DNA of 36,969 nt from Elusimicrobiota bacterium (lineage in GTDB: Bacteria; Elusimicrobiota; Elusimicrobia; Elusimicrobiales; UBA9959), in assembly GCA_016208085.1 (NCBI GenBank), contig JACQYT010000013.1:10479-47447 (forward strand). Direction: 5' to 3'. Below, piece after piece: positions 7,401 to 15,495 of this stretch (position 1 is its first letter; every line of letters starts with the position of its first letter). The position numbers were made by a program, and so were the translations under genes. The notes under the pieces were generated by a model that did not search any database, was not told the DNA's origin, and was given only the letters and a program-made list of their open reading frames with translations.

Positions 7401-8306
7401 ATGCTCGCCAAATGTTTAAATAAAATCGTAAAGGGCGACTGTTTAGGTTTATTAAAAAAAATCCCGGATAATTCTGTGGATATGGCTTTTGCCGACCCGC
7501 CCTTTAATTTAAAGAAAAAATATAACGGCTACAGAGATAGTTTGGAATTTAAGGACTATCTTGCCTGGTGCGATGAATGGATTGGAGAAATGGTTAGAAT
7601 AACCAAACCAACAGGATCGATATTTATTCATAATATACCGAAATGGCTTTCGTACTATGTGAAGCTATTAAATGAACATGCAAGTTTTAAACATTGGATT
7701 GCATGGCATGCACCAACATCTCCAATGGGCAAAAGCTTGCAACCTGCACACTATGGCGTTCTATTTTATGTAAAAGATCCTAAAAAGACCAAAATTTATG
7801 AAATTAGAATGCCTCACGAGAGAGAAAGGAAATCAGACTATTTACGAAAGGATTATGGAGGTAAAAAGGCGGGATTGCATCCGTTTGGGCCATTATTATC
7901 GGATGTCTGGACTGATATCCACAGAATTAAACATAACAAATATAGAGATGAACACCCCTGTCAATTGCCTGTTCCTTTATTGGAAAGGTTGATTTTAATG
8001 ACAACAGGTGAAAAAGATGTCGTATTGGATCCTTTTGTGGGGACAGGGACGACTGCAGTAGCAGCAAAAAAATTAGGCAGAAAATATATCGGATTTGATT
8101 TAGATGAAGAATATAAAAAAATTAGTGAAAGTAATCTAAAGAAAGTTAAACCGGATTCCAAGATTGGCAAGTCTTGGGTAAGTTTTCATTTAGGGGAAGT
8201 TAGAACACTAAGAGATAAAGATTGGGCGGATTTATCAACCCATTTTGAAATTCCTGAAAGCATGAAGGATATTGATTTTACAAAAATAAAATTAAAGAAG
8301 GAATAG
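7401..8306 (+). CDS. DNA N-4/N-6 methyltransferase, beta-class order
   Basis: Transfers methyl from SAM to adenine-N6 or cytosine-N4 in DNA. The catalytic motif DPPF (32-35) precedes the SAM-binding motif DPFVGTGTT (211-219), the order of beta-class enzymes, and HPCQLP (186-191) is the usual motif just before it. The protein is 301 residues, normal length for a solitary enzyme. No restriction endonuclease is recognisable next to it, so it may be an orphan. The gene and its flanks are markedly AT-rich beside recA-xerD and the following genes, suggesting acquisition by transfer. There is no clear Shine-Dalgarno before the ATG. Target sequence cannot be read from the protein. Confidence 0.85.
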   Translation: MLAKCLNKIVKGDCLGLLKKIPDNSVDMAFADPPFNLKKKYNGYRDSLEFKDYLAWCDEWIGEMVRITKPTGSIFIHNIPKWLSYYVKLLNEHASFKHWIAWHAPTSPMGKSLQPAHYGVLFYVKDPKKTKIYEIRMPHERERKSDYLRKDYGGKKAGLHPFGPLLSDVWTDIHRIKHNKYRDEHPCQLPVPLLERLILMTTGEKDVVLDPFVGTGTTAVAAKKLGRKYIGFDLDEEYKKISESNLKKVKPDSKIGKSWVSFHLGEVRTLRDKDWADLSTHFEIPESMKDIDFTKIKLKKE

Positions 8307-8345
8307 AGAATTCGCCGCCGCCGCAGCGGTGAAGAATTGCCAAGT

Positions 8346-9917
8346 ATGATTGAAGAACGGAACGATATTTTTGATTCCAAAATAACCCTGCACGACAGGC
8401 ACCGCTTTGAGATAAAACTGGACATAGACCTGCCGCCTTCTTCAAAAAGCGTGTACGAGGTGGAAAGTTATTTCTTCGTGCCGCGCGCGCTGAACATCGG
8501 GCCGCAAACCTATGCCAAAGAGGATTTTTACAACAGCAACCAGCGCTATATCAGGTTCAAGACGCCGGCTATAAATCTGGCCAAGCTCTGCGATCCCGGG
8601 CTTGCCATTTCGCCCCTGAACAAGATTAAAGCGAGCCTGGACAAGATACTTTCCGGTTCAAAGGACCCGAAGCTGGTCGCCACCGCTTACGATGAGTTTA
8701 AGCTGCTGGGCTGCGTTATAAGGGGCGAGATACGGGATTACGTCAAGCTGTTCATGGCGGGTCTCGCGGCCTATAAGCCCTCATCGGAGGCCGGGCTGCC
8801 GCTCGGCTGGACAGCCGGGGAGGACAGCCCGGAGGGCATGGGCCTTCAGAATTTTCTCCGCGACCTTAAGCTCTTGATAAGCCGGATAAATCTCCTTAAG
8901 ACTTCCATGCTTGATCCGGCCGTGCCGGTGAAGTTGCGGGATGCCTTCGCTTTCTTTGACGAGTATTTCAGCCTTATCATGGAGGAATACCTCACGGGGC
9001 TCCTGGAGGCCCTGAGGAACAACACCTCCGCGCTAGCCCGGTTGAAGGAGCTTGAAGGCGAGCTTACGGCGCTGATAATTTCGCAGAACCGCCACCGCGC
9101 CGCCATGAACTATCCTTCCGTCCTTAAAGAAACCTACGGCAACGAGATCATAATCTATCGCAGGGGCGTGCTTAAAAAATTTATCTCGAGCGCTCTCTAC
9201 CTGAAGACCGAGCTGGACGAGGGCCAGACCCTGACGCAGGTCCTGCTCGGCGCGGCGGCGGGCCTGGCCATGCTGTTCGCCGTGCTGGCCGCCGGCTACG
9301 CCCAGAACCGCTATACCATGAACAGCGTGCCGTTCGTGCTGGTCATAGTGGCAAGCTATATCTTCAAGGACCGCATAAAGGACTGGCTTAAGCTGCTGTT
9401 TTCAAAAAACCTGACCAGGTGGACCTCCGACCGGGAGATAAAGATCCTGGACCCCGCAACTGGAGGAAAAATAGGCGTTTTAAAAGAAGCTTTCACTTTC
9501 ATCTCCGGGCGCGCCGTGCCGCCGGATATCTCAAGGATACGGAACATTGACAATCTGACCTCGATAGACGAGGACGGCAAGCCGGAGCGGGTGTTTAAGT
9601 ATAAAAAAGAGATAGTTCTCTACCCCGGGAAAATACTCAGGGTCCACAGCCGGCGCAAGGATCTGCACGACATCATGCGCTTCAATATAAAGGATTTTAT
9701 AAGCCAGGCCGATGATTCGCAGATGTCCTATTCTTATGTGGAGCAGGACACCGGGACCGTGAAGACGGCGGCCTGCGCCCGGGTCTATCACATGAACCTG
9801 ATAATCAAATACATATACGCCGACGCCGCCGGGCAGGTAAAGATACATTATGACCGTATAAGGGTGATCCTGAACAAAGAAGGCCTGGTGCGGCTTGAAG
9901 AAGTCAAGGTGGGGTAG
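8346..9917 (+). CDS. Conserved-looking protein of unknown function, two TM segments
   Basis: A 523-residue protein I cannot assign. The N-terminal ~100 residues (HRFEIKLDIDLP, YFFVPRALNIG, YIRFKTPAINLAKL) look like a soluble folded domain, followed by a helical region. Two hydrophobic segments at ~300-345 (LLGAAAGLAMLFAVLAAGYA and SVPFVLVIVASYIF) form a probable hairpin, followed by a cytosolic-looking C-terminal domain of ~180 residues rich in charged residues. No catalytic motif stands out. The ATG at 8346 is preferred over an in-frame TTG at 8337. It returns to the GC-rich composition of the region and is followed by a hairpin. It is probably not part of a methyltransferase system. Confidence 0.75.
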   Translation: MIEERNDIFDSKITLHDRHRFEIKLDIDLPPSSKSVYEVESYFFVPRALNIGPQTYAKEDFYNSNQRYIRFKTPAINLAKLCDPGLAISPLNKIKASLDKILSGSKDPKLVATAYDEFKLLGCVIRGEIRDYVKLFMAGLAAYKPSSEAGLPLGWTAGEDSPEGMGLQNFLRDLKLLISRINLLKTSMLDPAVPVKLRDAFAFFDEYFSLIMEEYLTGLLEALRNNTSALARLKELEGELTALIISQNRHRAAMNYPSVLKETYGNEIIIYRRGVLKKFISSALYLKTELDEGQTLTQVLLGAAAGLAMLFAVLAAGYAQNRYTMNSVPFVLVIVASYIFKDRIKDWLKLLFSKNLTRWTSDREIKILDPATGGKIGVLKEAFTFISGRAVPPDISRIRNIDNLTSIDEDGKPERVFKYKKEIVLYPGKILRVHSRRKDLHDIMRFNIKDFISQADDSQMSYSYVEQDTGTVKTAACARVYHMNLIIKYIYADAAGQVKIHYDRIRVILNKEGLVRLEEVKVG

Positions 9918-9939
9918 GGTTATTGCTGCCGCAATAACC
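9918..9939 (+). terminator. Hairpin after the two-TM protein gene
   Basis: A perfect 9-bp stem GGTTATTGC / GCAATAACC with a TGCC loop immediately follows the stop codon. There is no T-run, so termination would be weak or factor-assisted. Confidence 0.45.
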
Positions 9940-9940
9940 C

Positions 9941-10014
9941 GCCATATGCCATATGCCGTAAGCTATAAGGAATTTCCTTAAAAAGCATATGGCCTCCGGC
10001 TTATGGCCTATGGC
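9941..10014. repeat. Facing heptamer arrays (GCCATAT type)
   Basis: Four heptamers of GCCATAT/GCCGTAA/GCTATAA type (9941-9968) face four of ATATGGC/TTATGGC type (9987-10014) across an AAGGAATTTCCTT-type centre. Both arms keep an exact 7-bp period. This is the same architecture as at 13832-13961, 26106-26165 and 34026-34115, though the heptamer differs. Confidence 0.65.
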
Positions 10015-10054
10015 AATAGACTACACTAACTATATCAATAACGGAGTTTAATAT

Positions 10055-11164
10055 ATGGAAATTACCGCTATAGGCATCATGGGCGCCGCCACCGTCGGCG
10101 CCGGCATAGCCGAGATCTTCGTTAAGAACGGTTATCAGGTGCGCCTTTACGACGATTTTAAGGACAGCCTGAACATCGCGCTGGCCAAGATCAGCTGGTC
10201 CCTGCATCAGGAAGGCAAAGAAAACCTGCTGGCCAATCTGGAGGGCATACAGGACCTGTCCAAATTCAAGGGCGCGGACATCATTATAGAGACCCAGGCC
10301 AAAGATATGGACGAGAGAAGACACGCCTTTTCAAAGCTCAAGGAGTTTATAGAGCCTGATTGCGTCGTGGCGCCCTTCTGCGCCGTTGTACCGCTTAAAA
10401 CGCTGTTTGAAAACACCGAACTGCCCAGAGACCGGACGGTGGGTCTGCATTTCGTCAGGCCGGTGCGCGTCAATCCTCTGGTGGAGCTGGTGCGGCTTGA
10501 CCATACCGGCGCCGGGTACATGGACGCCGCCATGAAGCTGCTCAGGAACATAGGAAAGACCCCGATCCTGGTCAAAGACAATCCCGGCCAGATAGTGGAG
10601 CGTCTTACCCGGCCGTTCCTGTTAAGCGCCCTCAAGCTGCTTGCCGACGGCAAGGGCTCTCCGCACGAGATAGACGCCGCTTTCAGGGAAGTGGGAAGCG
10701 TAAGCTGCGGACCGTTCGAAATGGCGGATTTTATCGGTCTGGACGTGGATTACAAGGCCGCGCGCGACATCTACGAATCACTGGGCAAACCCGAACGTCT
10801 GACGCCCTCGGCCGTGGAGCTGCGCCTGGTGCAGTACGGCCAGGTGGGCAAAAAATCCACCCTGGGTTTTTATGTTTACGAAGACGGCCGGATAGTGGGC
10901 GAGAACCCGATACTCTCCAATATCATCAAATACCTGGGCCTTAGAAAAGCGTCTAAAGAGGAAATATTCGCCGAGCTCCTGAGGCCGATGATAGAAGAGG
11001 CGAAGCTCCTGGCCGCGGAAATAATGGCCTCGGAGTACGATATAGAGACCGCCGTGAAGCTGGGTATGGGCTGGCCCAAGGGCCTGTTCGCCTACAGCCG
11101 GGATCTGGAGCATCTGTTCGTAAAAAAACGGGTCTCCGAATTCGACAAGCTGGATATTTTCTAG
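10055..11164 (+). CDS. 3-hydroxyacyl-CoA dehydrogenase-like protein, altered active site
   Basis: A 369-residue protein with the 3HCDH fold: an N-terminal Rossmann domain (IGIMGAATVGAGIAE at 6-20) and two C-terminal helical regions. Family enzymes oxidise 3-hydroxyacyl-CoA with NAD. His132 (GLHFVRP) and Glu144 (LVELV) are kept, but the serine of the NTS motif is Ala110 (APFCAVVPL) and the substrate-site Asn of GFIVNRL is Glu182 (PGQIVERL). The second Gly of GxGxxG is Ala12. It may therefore not act as a normal dehydrogenase. A GGAG ribosome-binding site precedes the ATG. It is followed within ~25 bp by homospermidine synthase and then ornithine decarboxylase, suggesting an operon role. The fold is confident; the activity is uncertain. 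Confidence 0.75.
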   Translation: MEITAIGIMGAATVGAGIAEIFVKNGYQVRLYDDFKDSLNIALAKISWSLHQEGKENLLANLEGIQDLSKFKGADIIIETQAKDMDERRHAFSKLKEFIEPDCVVAPFCAVVPLKTLFENTELPRDRTVGLHFVRPVRVNPLVELVRLDHTGAGYMDAAMKLLRNIGKTPILVKDNPGQIVERLTRPFLLSALKLLADGKGSPHEIDAAFREVGSVSCGPFEMADFIGLDVDYKAARDIYESLGKPERLTPSAVELRLVQYGQVGKKSTLGFYVYEDGRIVGENPILSNIIKYLGLRKASKEEIFAELLRPMIEEAKLLAAEIMASEYDIETAVKLGMGWPKGLFAYSRDLEHLFVKKRVSEFDKLDIF

Positions 11165-11186
11165 CGACTTTTTGTATCATAATCTT

Positions 11187-12638
11187 ATGAAAGAATTCAA
11201 TAACAGGGCGCTCTTCGTAGGCTATGGCGCGGTGGCGCAGTGCGCGCTGCCCATTCTGATGAAGCTGATGAAGATCCCCGCCAAAAAGGTCACGGTCATG
11301 GATTTTGAGGACCGCAGCGCGGCGCTCAAAACCTGGACGGCCAGGGGCGTGCGGTTCGTGCGCGACCGGGTCACGCGGAAAAATCTCGGGGCGCTGCTCG
11401 GCAAATACCTTTCCGCCGGCGACCTGCTGGTCGATCTGGCCTGGAACATCGACTGCTGCGAACTGCTCGAGTGGTGCCATGACCGCGGCGTGCTTTATGT
11501 CAACACCTCCACCGAGGAGTGGGACCCGTATGCCGGCGCGGCGAATAAGTCCCCGGCCGCGCGCACGCTCTATTGGCGGCACATGGACGTCCGCCGCCTT
11601 ATCGCCAAGTGGCCCCAACCGGGGCCTACGGCGGTCCTTGAGCACGGCGCAAACCCGGGGCTTATCTCGCATTTCACCAAGCAGGGGCTGATAGATATCG
11701 GGCTGCGCCTGCTCTCCGACAGGAAGGTTAACGGCAAAAAAGCCGAGACGCTCCGGCAGCTCATCCGCGATCAGAGATTCAATCTGCTTGCGATGACCCT
11801 GGGCGTGAAGGTTATTCATTGCAGCGAACGCGACACCCAGGTATCCGACAAGCCCAAAAAGGTGAACGAGTTTGTCAACACCTGGAGCATAGAAGGTTTC
11901 CGCGAGGAGGGTGCCACCACCGCTGAAATGGGCTGGGGCACGCACGAAAAAGAACTGCCGGAGCTTGCTTACGCTCACACGAAGGGGCCGCGCAATCAGA
12001 TCTGCCTGGCCCGCATGGGGATGAACACCTGGGTGGCCTCCTGGGTGCCGGATTACTGCATCCGCGGGATGGTAGTCCGCCACGGCGAGGCGTTCACGAT
12101 CTCCGACAAACTGACCGTGCGGGAGAACGGGAAAGTCGTTTATCGCCCGACCGTGCACTACGCCTACTGCCCCAGCGACGCGGCCCTGCTTTCGCTGATC
12201 GAGCTGCGGGCTCTGGACTACAAGCTGCAGCCGGAGCTGCGCATCATGAACGATGAGATAACCGGGGGCTCCGACATTCTCGGCGCGCTGCTGATGGGGC
12301 ACGCCTATAATTCCTGGTGGACCGGCAGTTCCTTGAGCATCGAAGAGTCGCGCCGCCTGGTGCCGCACCAGAACGCCACGACCATGCAGGTGGCGATATC
12401 GGTCGTGGCCGCCGCCATGTGGATGACGGACAATCCCTCTAGGGGCATCCTCGTTCCGGACGACCTGCCGCACGAATATATCCTGAAAGTCTCAAAGCCC
12501 TATCTCGGGAAGTTCATTTCCAGAGCCTGCGACTGGACTCCGCTGAAACATTACTCCAACGCCTTTAAAGGTTACAATAAAGCTGCCATAGACAAAAGCG
12601 ATCCCTGGCAGTTCAAGAATTTCCTGATCACGGAATAA
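11187..12638 (+). CDS. hss: Homospermidine synthase
   Basis: Makes sym-homospermidine from two putrescines (or putrescine plus spermidine) using NAD as a prosthetic oxidant. The 483-residue protein has an N-terminal Rossmann motif (FVGYGAVAQ, residues 10-18) and the family signature VLEHGANPGLISHF near 150-163, plus ALLMGHAYNSWWTGSSLS late in the protein. Length matches the bacterial enzyme (~480). The ATG at 11187 is preferred to an in-frame TTG 15 bp upstream; no strong Shine-Dalgarno is visible. It sits between the 3HCDH-like gene (22 bp) and ornithine decarboxylase (25 bp), so the substrate supplier is encoded next door. Related saccharopine-dehydrogenase-like enzymes (e.g. carboxynorspermidine synthase) are shorter and lack this signature. 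Confidence 0.88.
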   Translation: MKEFNNRALFVGYGAVAQCALPILMKLMKIPAKKVTVMDFEDRSAALKTWTARGVRFVRDRVTRKNLGALLGKYLSAGDLLVDLAWNIDCCELLEWCHDRGVLYVNTSTEEWDPYAGAANKSPAARTLYWRHMDVRRLIAKWPQPGPTAVLEHGANPGLISHFTKQGLIDIGLRLLSDRKVNGKKAETLRQLIRDQRFNLLAMTLGVKVIHCSERDTQVSDKPKKVNEFVNTWSIEGFREEGATTAEMGWGTHEKELPELAYAHTKGPRNQICLARMGMNTWVASWVPDYCIRGMVVRHGEAFTISDKLTVRENGKVVYRPTVHYAYCPSDAALLSLIELRALDYKLQPELRIMNDEITGGSDILGALLMGHAYNSWWTGSSLSIEESRRLVPHQNATTMQVAISVVAAAMWMTDNPSRGILVPDDLPHEYILKVSKPYLGKFISRACDWTPLKHYSNAFKGYNKAAIDKSDPWQFKNFLITE

Positions 12639-12663
12639 AATCAACTGCCTGCCGGAGGGCCTT

Positions 12664-13806
12664 GTGATAACACCAAAACAACTGCATAAACTGGCGGTGC
12701 GGCACGGGACGCCGCTTTTCGTGGTGGACCACGACGAGATCCGGCGCAATTATGCCACGTTCAAAAAATACCTGCCGCGGGTGCAGGCCTATTACGCGGT
12801 AAAGGCCGAGCCCCTGCCGGAGATAGTCAAAACCCTCTACAAAGCGGGCGCAAGCTTTGACGTCGCTTCCATGCCGGAGTTTGAAATCGTTCACGAAAAC
12901 ATCCAGCATATGCCGCCCAAACAGCGTCAGCAATGGATCTGGGACAAGATCATCTACGCCAACCCCATCAAGGCCATCGAGGCCCTGACGCAGCTTGACC
13001 CCTATAAACCGCTGGTGACCTATGATAACCCGGAGGAAATAAAAAAACTGGAAAAATACGCCCCCAACGCGGGCCTGGCGCTTCGCCTGAAGGTGCCCAA
13101 TACCGGCGCGATGGTGGAGCTTTCCTCAAAATTCGGCGCGGACCCGGGAGAGGCGGTGGACCTGATTCTGGCCGCGGATAAGGCCGGTTTCACCGTTGAG
13201 GGCTTGAGCTTCCATGTCGGCAGCCAGACGACCAACTTCGAAAACTATGTTCAGGCTATCAATCTCGCCGCGAATGTTTTTAAAGACGCGCGATCCCGCG
13301 GTTACACGAAGATGAACCTGCTGGATATAGGCGGCGGCTTCCCCGCGCCGTACGATAAATCCGTCAAATCCTTCCGCATCCTGGCCAAAAAGATCAATAC
13401 CGAGCTAGACCGGCTTTTCCCCAGGGAGATAGAAATCCTGGCCGAACCGGGGCGGTTCATGATAGCGACCGCCGGCGCCTCCGTCGTCAAGATCAACGGC
13501 AAGGCGGTGCGCGACGGCAAGACCTGCTATTACGTGGACGACGGGGTCTACCACACCTACTCCGGCATCATCTTCGACCACTGCCATTACCACCTAAAAT
13601 CGTTCCGGAAGGGGCCCGTGCGGATCTGCGGCGTTTTCGGCCCGACCTGCGACGCGCTGGACGTTATCTCGATGTCGGAGAACCTGCCCACGGACCTGGA
13701 ACTCGGGGAATTTCTTTACAGCCCGAACATCGGGGCCTACAGCCACGCCTCCTCCACCTGGTTCAACGGCTTCCCGCCCGCGAAAGTGGTGCACATCAAC
13801 CAGTAA
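12664..13806 (+). CDS. Ornithine decarboxylase, alanine-racemase-fold (eukaryotic type)
   Basis: A PLP enzyme converting ornithine to putrescine. The 380-residue protein shows PLP-lysine K47 (YYAVKAEP), ASFDVAS, His184 (SFHVGSQT), the phosphate-binding GGG (223-225, LDIGGGFP), EPGR (261-264), YVDDGVY, and Cys329-Asp330 in GPTCDALD, which supplies the partner active site across the dimer. GPTCD with FNGF near the end favours ornithine (or ornithine/lysine) over carboxynorspermidine or diaminopimelate. A short insertion precedes IIYANP relative to the usual form. The start is GTG, with GGAGG 5 bp ahead. It probably feeds putrescine to the adjacent homospermidine synthase. Some dual lysine activity cannot be excluded. 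Confidence 0.88.
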   Translation: MITPKQLHKLAVRHGTPLFVVDHDEIRRNYATFKKYLPRVQAYYAVKAEPLPEIVKTLYKAGASFDVASMPEFEIVHENIQHMPPKQRQQWIWDKIIYANPIKAIEALTQLDPYKPLVTYDNPEEIKKLEKYAPNAGLALRLKVPNTGAMVELSSKFGADPGEAVDLILAADKAGFTVEGLSFHVGSQTTNFENYVQAINLAANVFKDARSRGYTKMNLLDIGGGFPAPYDKSVKSFRILAKKINTELDRLFPREIEILAEPGRFMIATAGASVVKINGKAVRDGKTCYYVDDGVYHTYSGIIFDHCHYHLKSFRKGPVRICGVFGPTCDALDVISMSENLPTDLELGEFLYSPNIGAYSHASSTWFNGFPPAKVVHINQ

Positions 13807-13831
13807 TCCGTCCACGCCTTGAGGCGGACGG

Positions 13832-13961
13832 AAGGATAAAGGATGAAGGCTTAAGGATAAAGGAAAAAACGGTAAAAAAATCGCGGCATACAGCCGCGAT
13901 TTTTTATTCCTTGTGCCTTTCGGTTTATCCGCCCTTAGCCTTTATCCTTTAGCCTTAATCC
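13832..13961. repeat. Facing heptamer arrays (AAGGATA type) around a terminator
   Basis: Five AAGGATA-type heptamers (13832-13866) face a run of TTTATCC/TTTAGCC-type heptamers (13934-13961, with further period-7 units from ~13904). A terminator hairpin sits in the middle. The right array runs into the end of the agmatinase gene, so its last codons and stop are part of the array. Confidence 0.7.
13874..13906. terminator. Bidirectional terminator between the two polyamine operons
   Basis: Stem TCGCGGC / GCCGCGA (13881-13887, 13893-13899) with a 5-base loop, flanked by A7 on the left and T6 on the right, so it works in both directions. It separates the converging decarboxylase and agmatinase genes. 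Confidence 0.85.
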
Positions 13962-14830
13962 TTTCGGTAAGCGCTGATATACCCCATCAGGCGATAGATG
14001 AGCTTGGCGGCGTTGAATTCGGTGATGCGGGAACCTTTGACGGGGCTTACTTCCACCACATCCAGCCCGACCACGTTTTTCTTTTTGCAGACCGCCTTAA
14101 ACAGCTTTAAAGCGTCGTACCACATGAAACCGCCGGGCTGGGGAGTGCCGGTGCCCGGCATGACCGACGGGTCAAAGCCGTCCACGTCTATGGTAAGGTA
14201 GACCGTACCGGTCAGGTCCTTTAAAATATTTTTTTCAAGTTCGGCGAAGTCAAGATTTTCGTGCATCAGGCGGGTCTTCACCTTGCCGGAATTTATAAAG
14301 TTCCTTTCCGCCGCGCCCGCGTTCCTGACGCCTATCTGCACCGTTCTGGTTTTCCTTGAGGCCGGGTACAGGGCCGAGGCATGGCTGCGCGGGGTGCCGT
14401 TATATTCCGGATAGAGGTCGGCGTGCGCGTCAAAATGCAGGATGGAGAGGTCTTTGTATTTTTTCTGGAAGGGGGGCAGGATGCCCTGCGTGATGCTGTG
14501 TTCCCCACCCAGAAATACCGGTATTGCGCGTATCCCGGCCAGCAGCTTCGCGACTTCCTGCTCCAGGCTCTTGAAAAACGACTTTTCGCTCCGGGCGCAA
14601 TCAACCGGCGCCAGCGTGATTATCCCCTCTTTCCAGACCTCTTTTTTTGTCTCCTCGTCCCAGAGCTCCAGCTGCTGTGAGGCGTTCAGTATGGCTTTCG
14701 GGCCGTTCTTTGTCCCCTTGCCGTAGGAGGCGGTGCGCTCATAGGGCACCGGCAGAATGACGAACTTTGCGTCATGCGCATCCGCGGGGCCGTCCGTTAA
14801 AAACTGTGTTTTACCGGGTTTAAATTTCAT
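13955..14830 (-). CDS. speB: Agmatinase
   Basis: A ureohydrolase that splits agmatine to putrescine and urea with two Mn ions. The 291-residue protein has all ligand motifs: GGEHS (His111), DAHAD (Asp134, His136, Asp138) and DVDGFDPS (Asp215, Asp217, with Asp220 nearby). SHAS and LDVVEVSP are also typical. The ATG at 14830 is preferred to an in-frame GTG at 14842, though no strong ribosome-binding site is visible. It lies downstream of the pyruvoyl-dependent arginine decarboxylase gene on the same strand, which provides its substrate. Another ureohydrolase such as guanidinobutyrase is possible by sequence, but the context argues for agmatine. Confidence 0.9.
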   Translation of the reverse strand: MKFKPGKTQFLTDGPADAHDAKFVILPVPYERTASYGKGTKNGPKAILNASQQLELWDEETKKEVWKEGIITLAPVDCARSEKSFFKSLEQEVAKLLAGIRAIPVFLGGEHSITQGILPPFQKKYKDLSILHFDAHADLYPEYNGTPRSHASALYPASRKTRTVQIGVRNAGAAERNFINSGKVKTRLMHENLDFAELEKNILKDLTGTVYLTIDVDGFDPSVMPGTGTPQPGGFMWYDALKLFKAVCKKKNVVGLDVVEVSPVKGSRITEFNAAKLIYRLMGYISAYRKD

Positions 14831-14897
14831 ATAACGACACACAAATTAACACGGATATCTGCGGGAATCTGTCTCTAATCTGTGCGCATCTGCATTT

Positions 14898-15446
14898 TTA
14901 AAATACGAAGACGGCTGCGGCGACCACGGTCGTCCATAAGTTTTCGGAGCCTATGGCGGACTGCGTGACGTTGGTGGATTTTACTATTTTGCCGCTGAGC
15001 TTCCAGATTTCTTCTTTCTGGTCCCAGGTGGTTTCGCTGCCGAATTCCACGCCCTGGATGGTGGAAAGCATCAGCGCGGCCAGGTCTTCGGAGTATTCGC
15101 CGGTCTTCTCGTCGGTTTCGCCGAAAGTATGGTGCTCTGAAATGTAGCCGTACTGGGACTTATCCTTGGGTATGGCCAGGCCCACGGAAGCGGCGAGGAG
15201 CCGGTGATTTTCACAGACCGCGTTGCGGCTCAGCACACAGTGCACTATCTGTCCGGGCTTAAGCGTCTCAACGCCTTTCTGCCGCGGTATGACTTTGCAA
15301 TGGGGGGGGAAAATGCTGGAGACATGCACAAGATTGTATTTCGCGATCTTGGCATCTCTGAGGGCTTCCTCAAAACTCGCGAGTTTCTCCTGGTGGCGCC
15401 CTATACCCTTTGTGAGGAACACTTCTTTGGGAACAAATATTGACAT
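14898..15446 (-). CDS. pdaD: Pyruvoyl-dependent arginine decarboxylase
   Basis: Decarboxylates arginine to agmatine with a pyruvoyl cofactor made by self-cleavage. The 182-residue protein is close to the archaeal/chlamydial enzyme: FLTKGIGRHQEKLASFEEAL, then the processing site HVSSIFPPHC with cleavage expected between Ser43 and Ser44, then VCENHRLLAASVGLAIP, YGYISEHH and YSEDLAALML. I take the ATG at 15446 (MSIFVPKEVF), which gives family length; the frame stays open to 15554 but that extension does not look like the family. It is 50 bp after the second coiled-coil gene and 67 bp before agmatinase, so arginine is converted to putrescine by adjacent genes. Confidence 0.92.
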   Translation of the reverse strand: MSIFVPKEVFLTKGIGRHQEKLASFEEALRDAKIAKYNLVHVSSIFPPHCKVIPRQKGVETLKPGQIVHCVLSRNAVCENHRLLAASVGLAIPKDKSQYGYISEHHTFGETDEKTGEYSEDLAALMLSTIQGVEFGSETTWDQKEEIWKLSGKIVKSTNVTQSAIGSENLWTTVVAAAVFVF

Positions 15447-15495
15447 GAATACTATTATAATAAATATTTTGCCGCCCATCCCGCTGCCTGAGCAG

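Noticed and set aside
7401-9917. Possible restriction-modification pair of the methyltransferase with the next gene
   Set aside because: The next protein has two membrane segments and no nuclease motif, and its base composition differs from the methyltransferase gene.
10953-12473. 506-residue minus-strand frame opposite homospermidine synthase
   Set aside because: Antisense of a clearly recognised enzyme; His/Arg/Gly-rich composition and no family resemblance.
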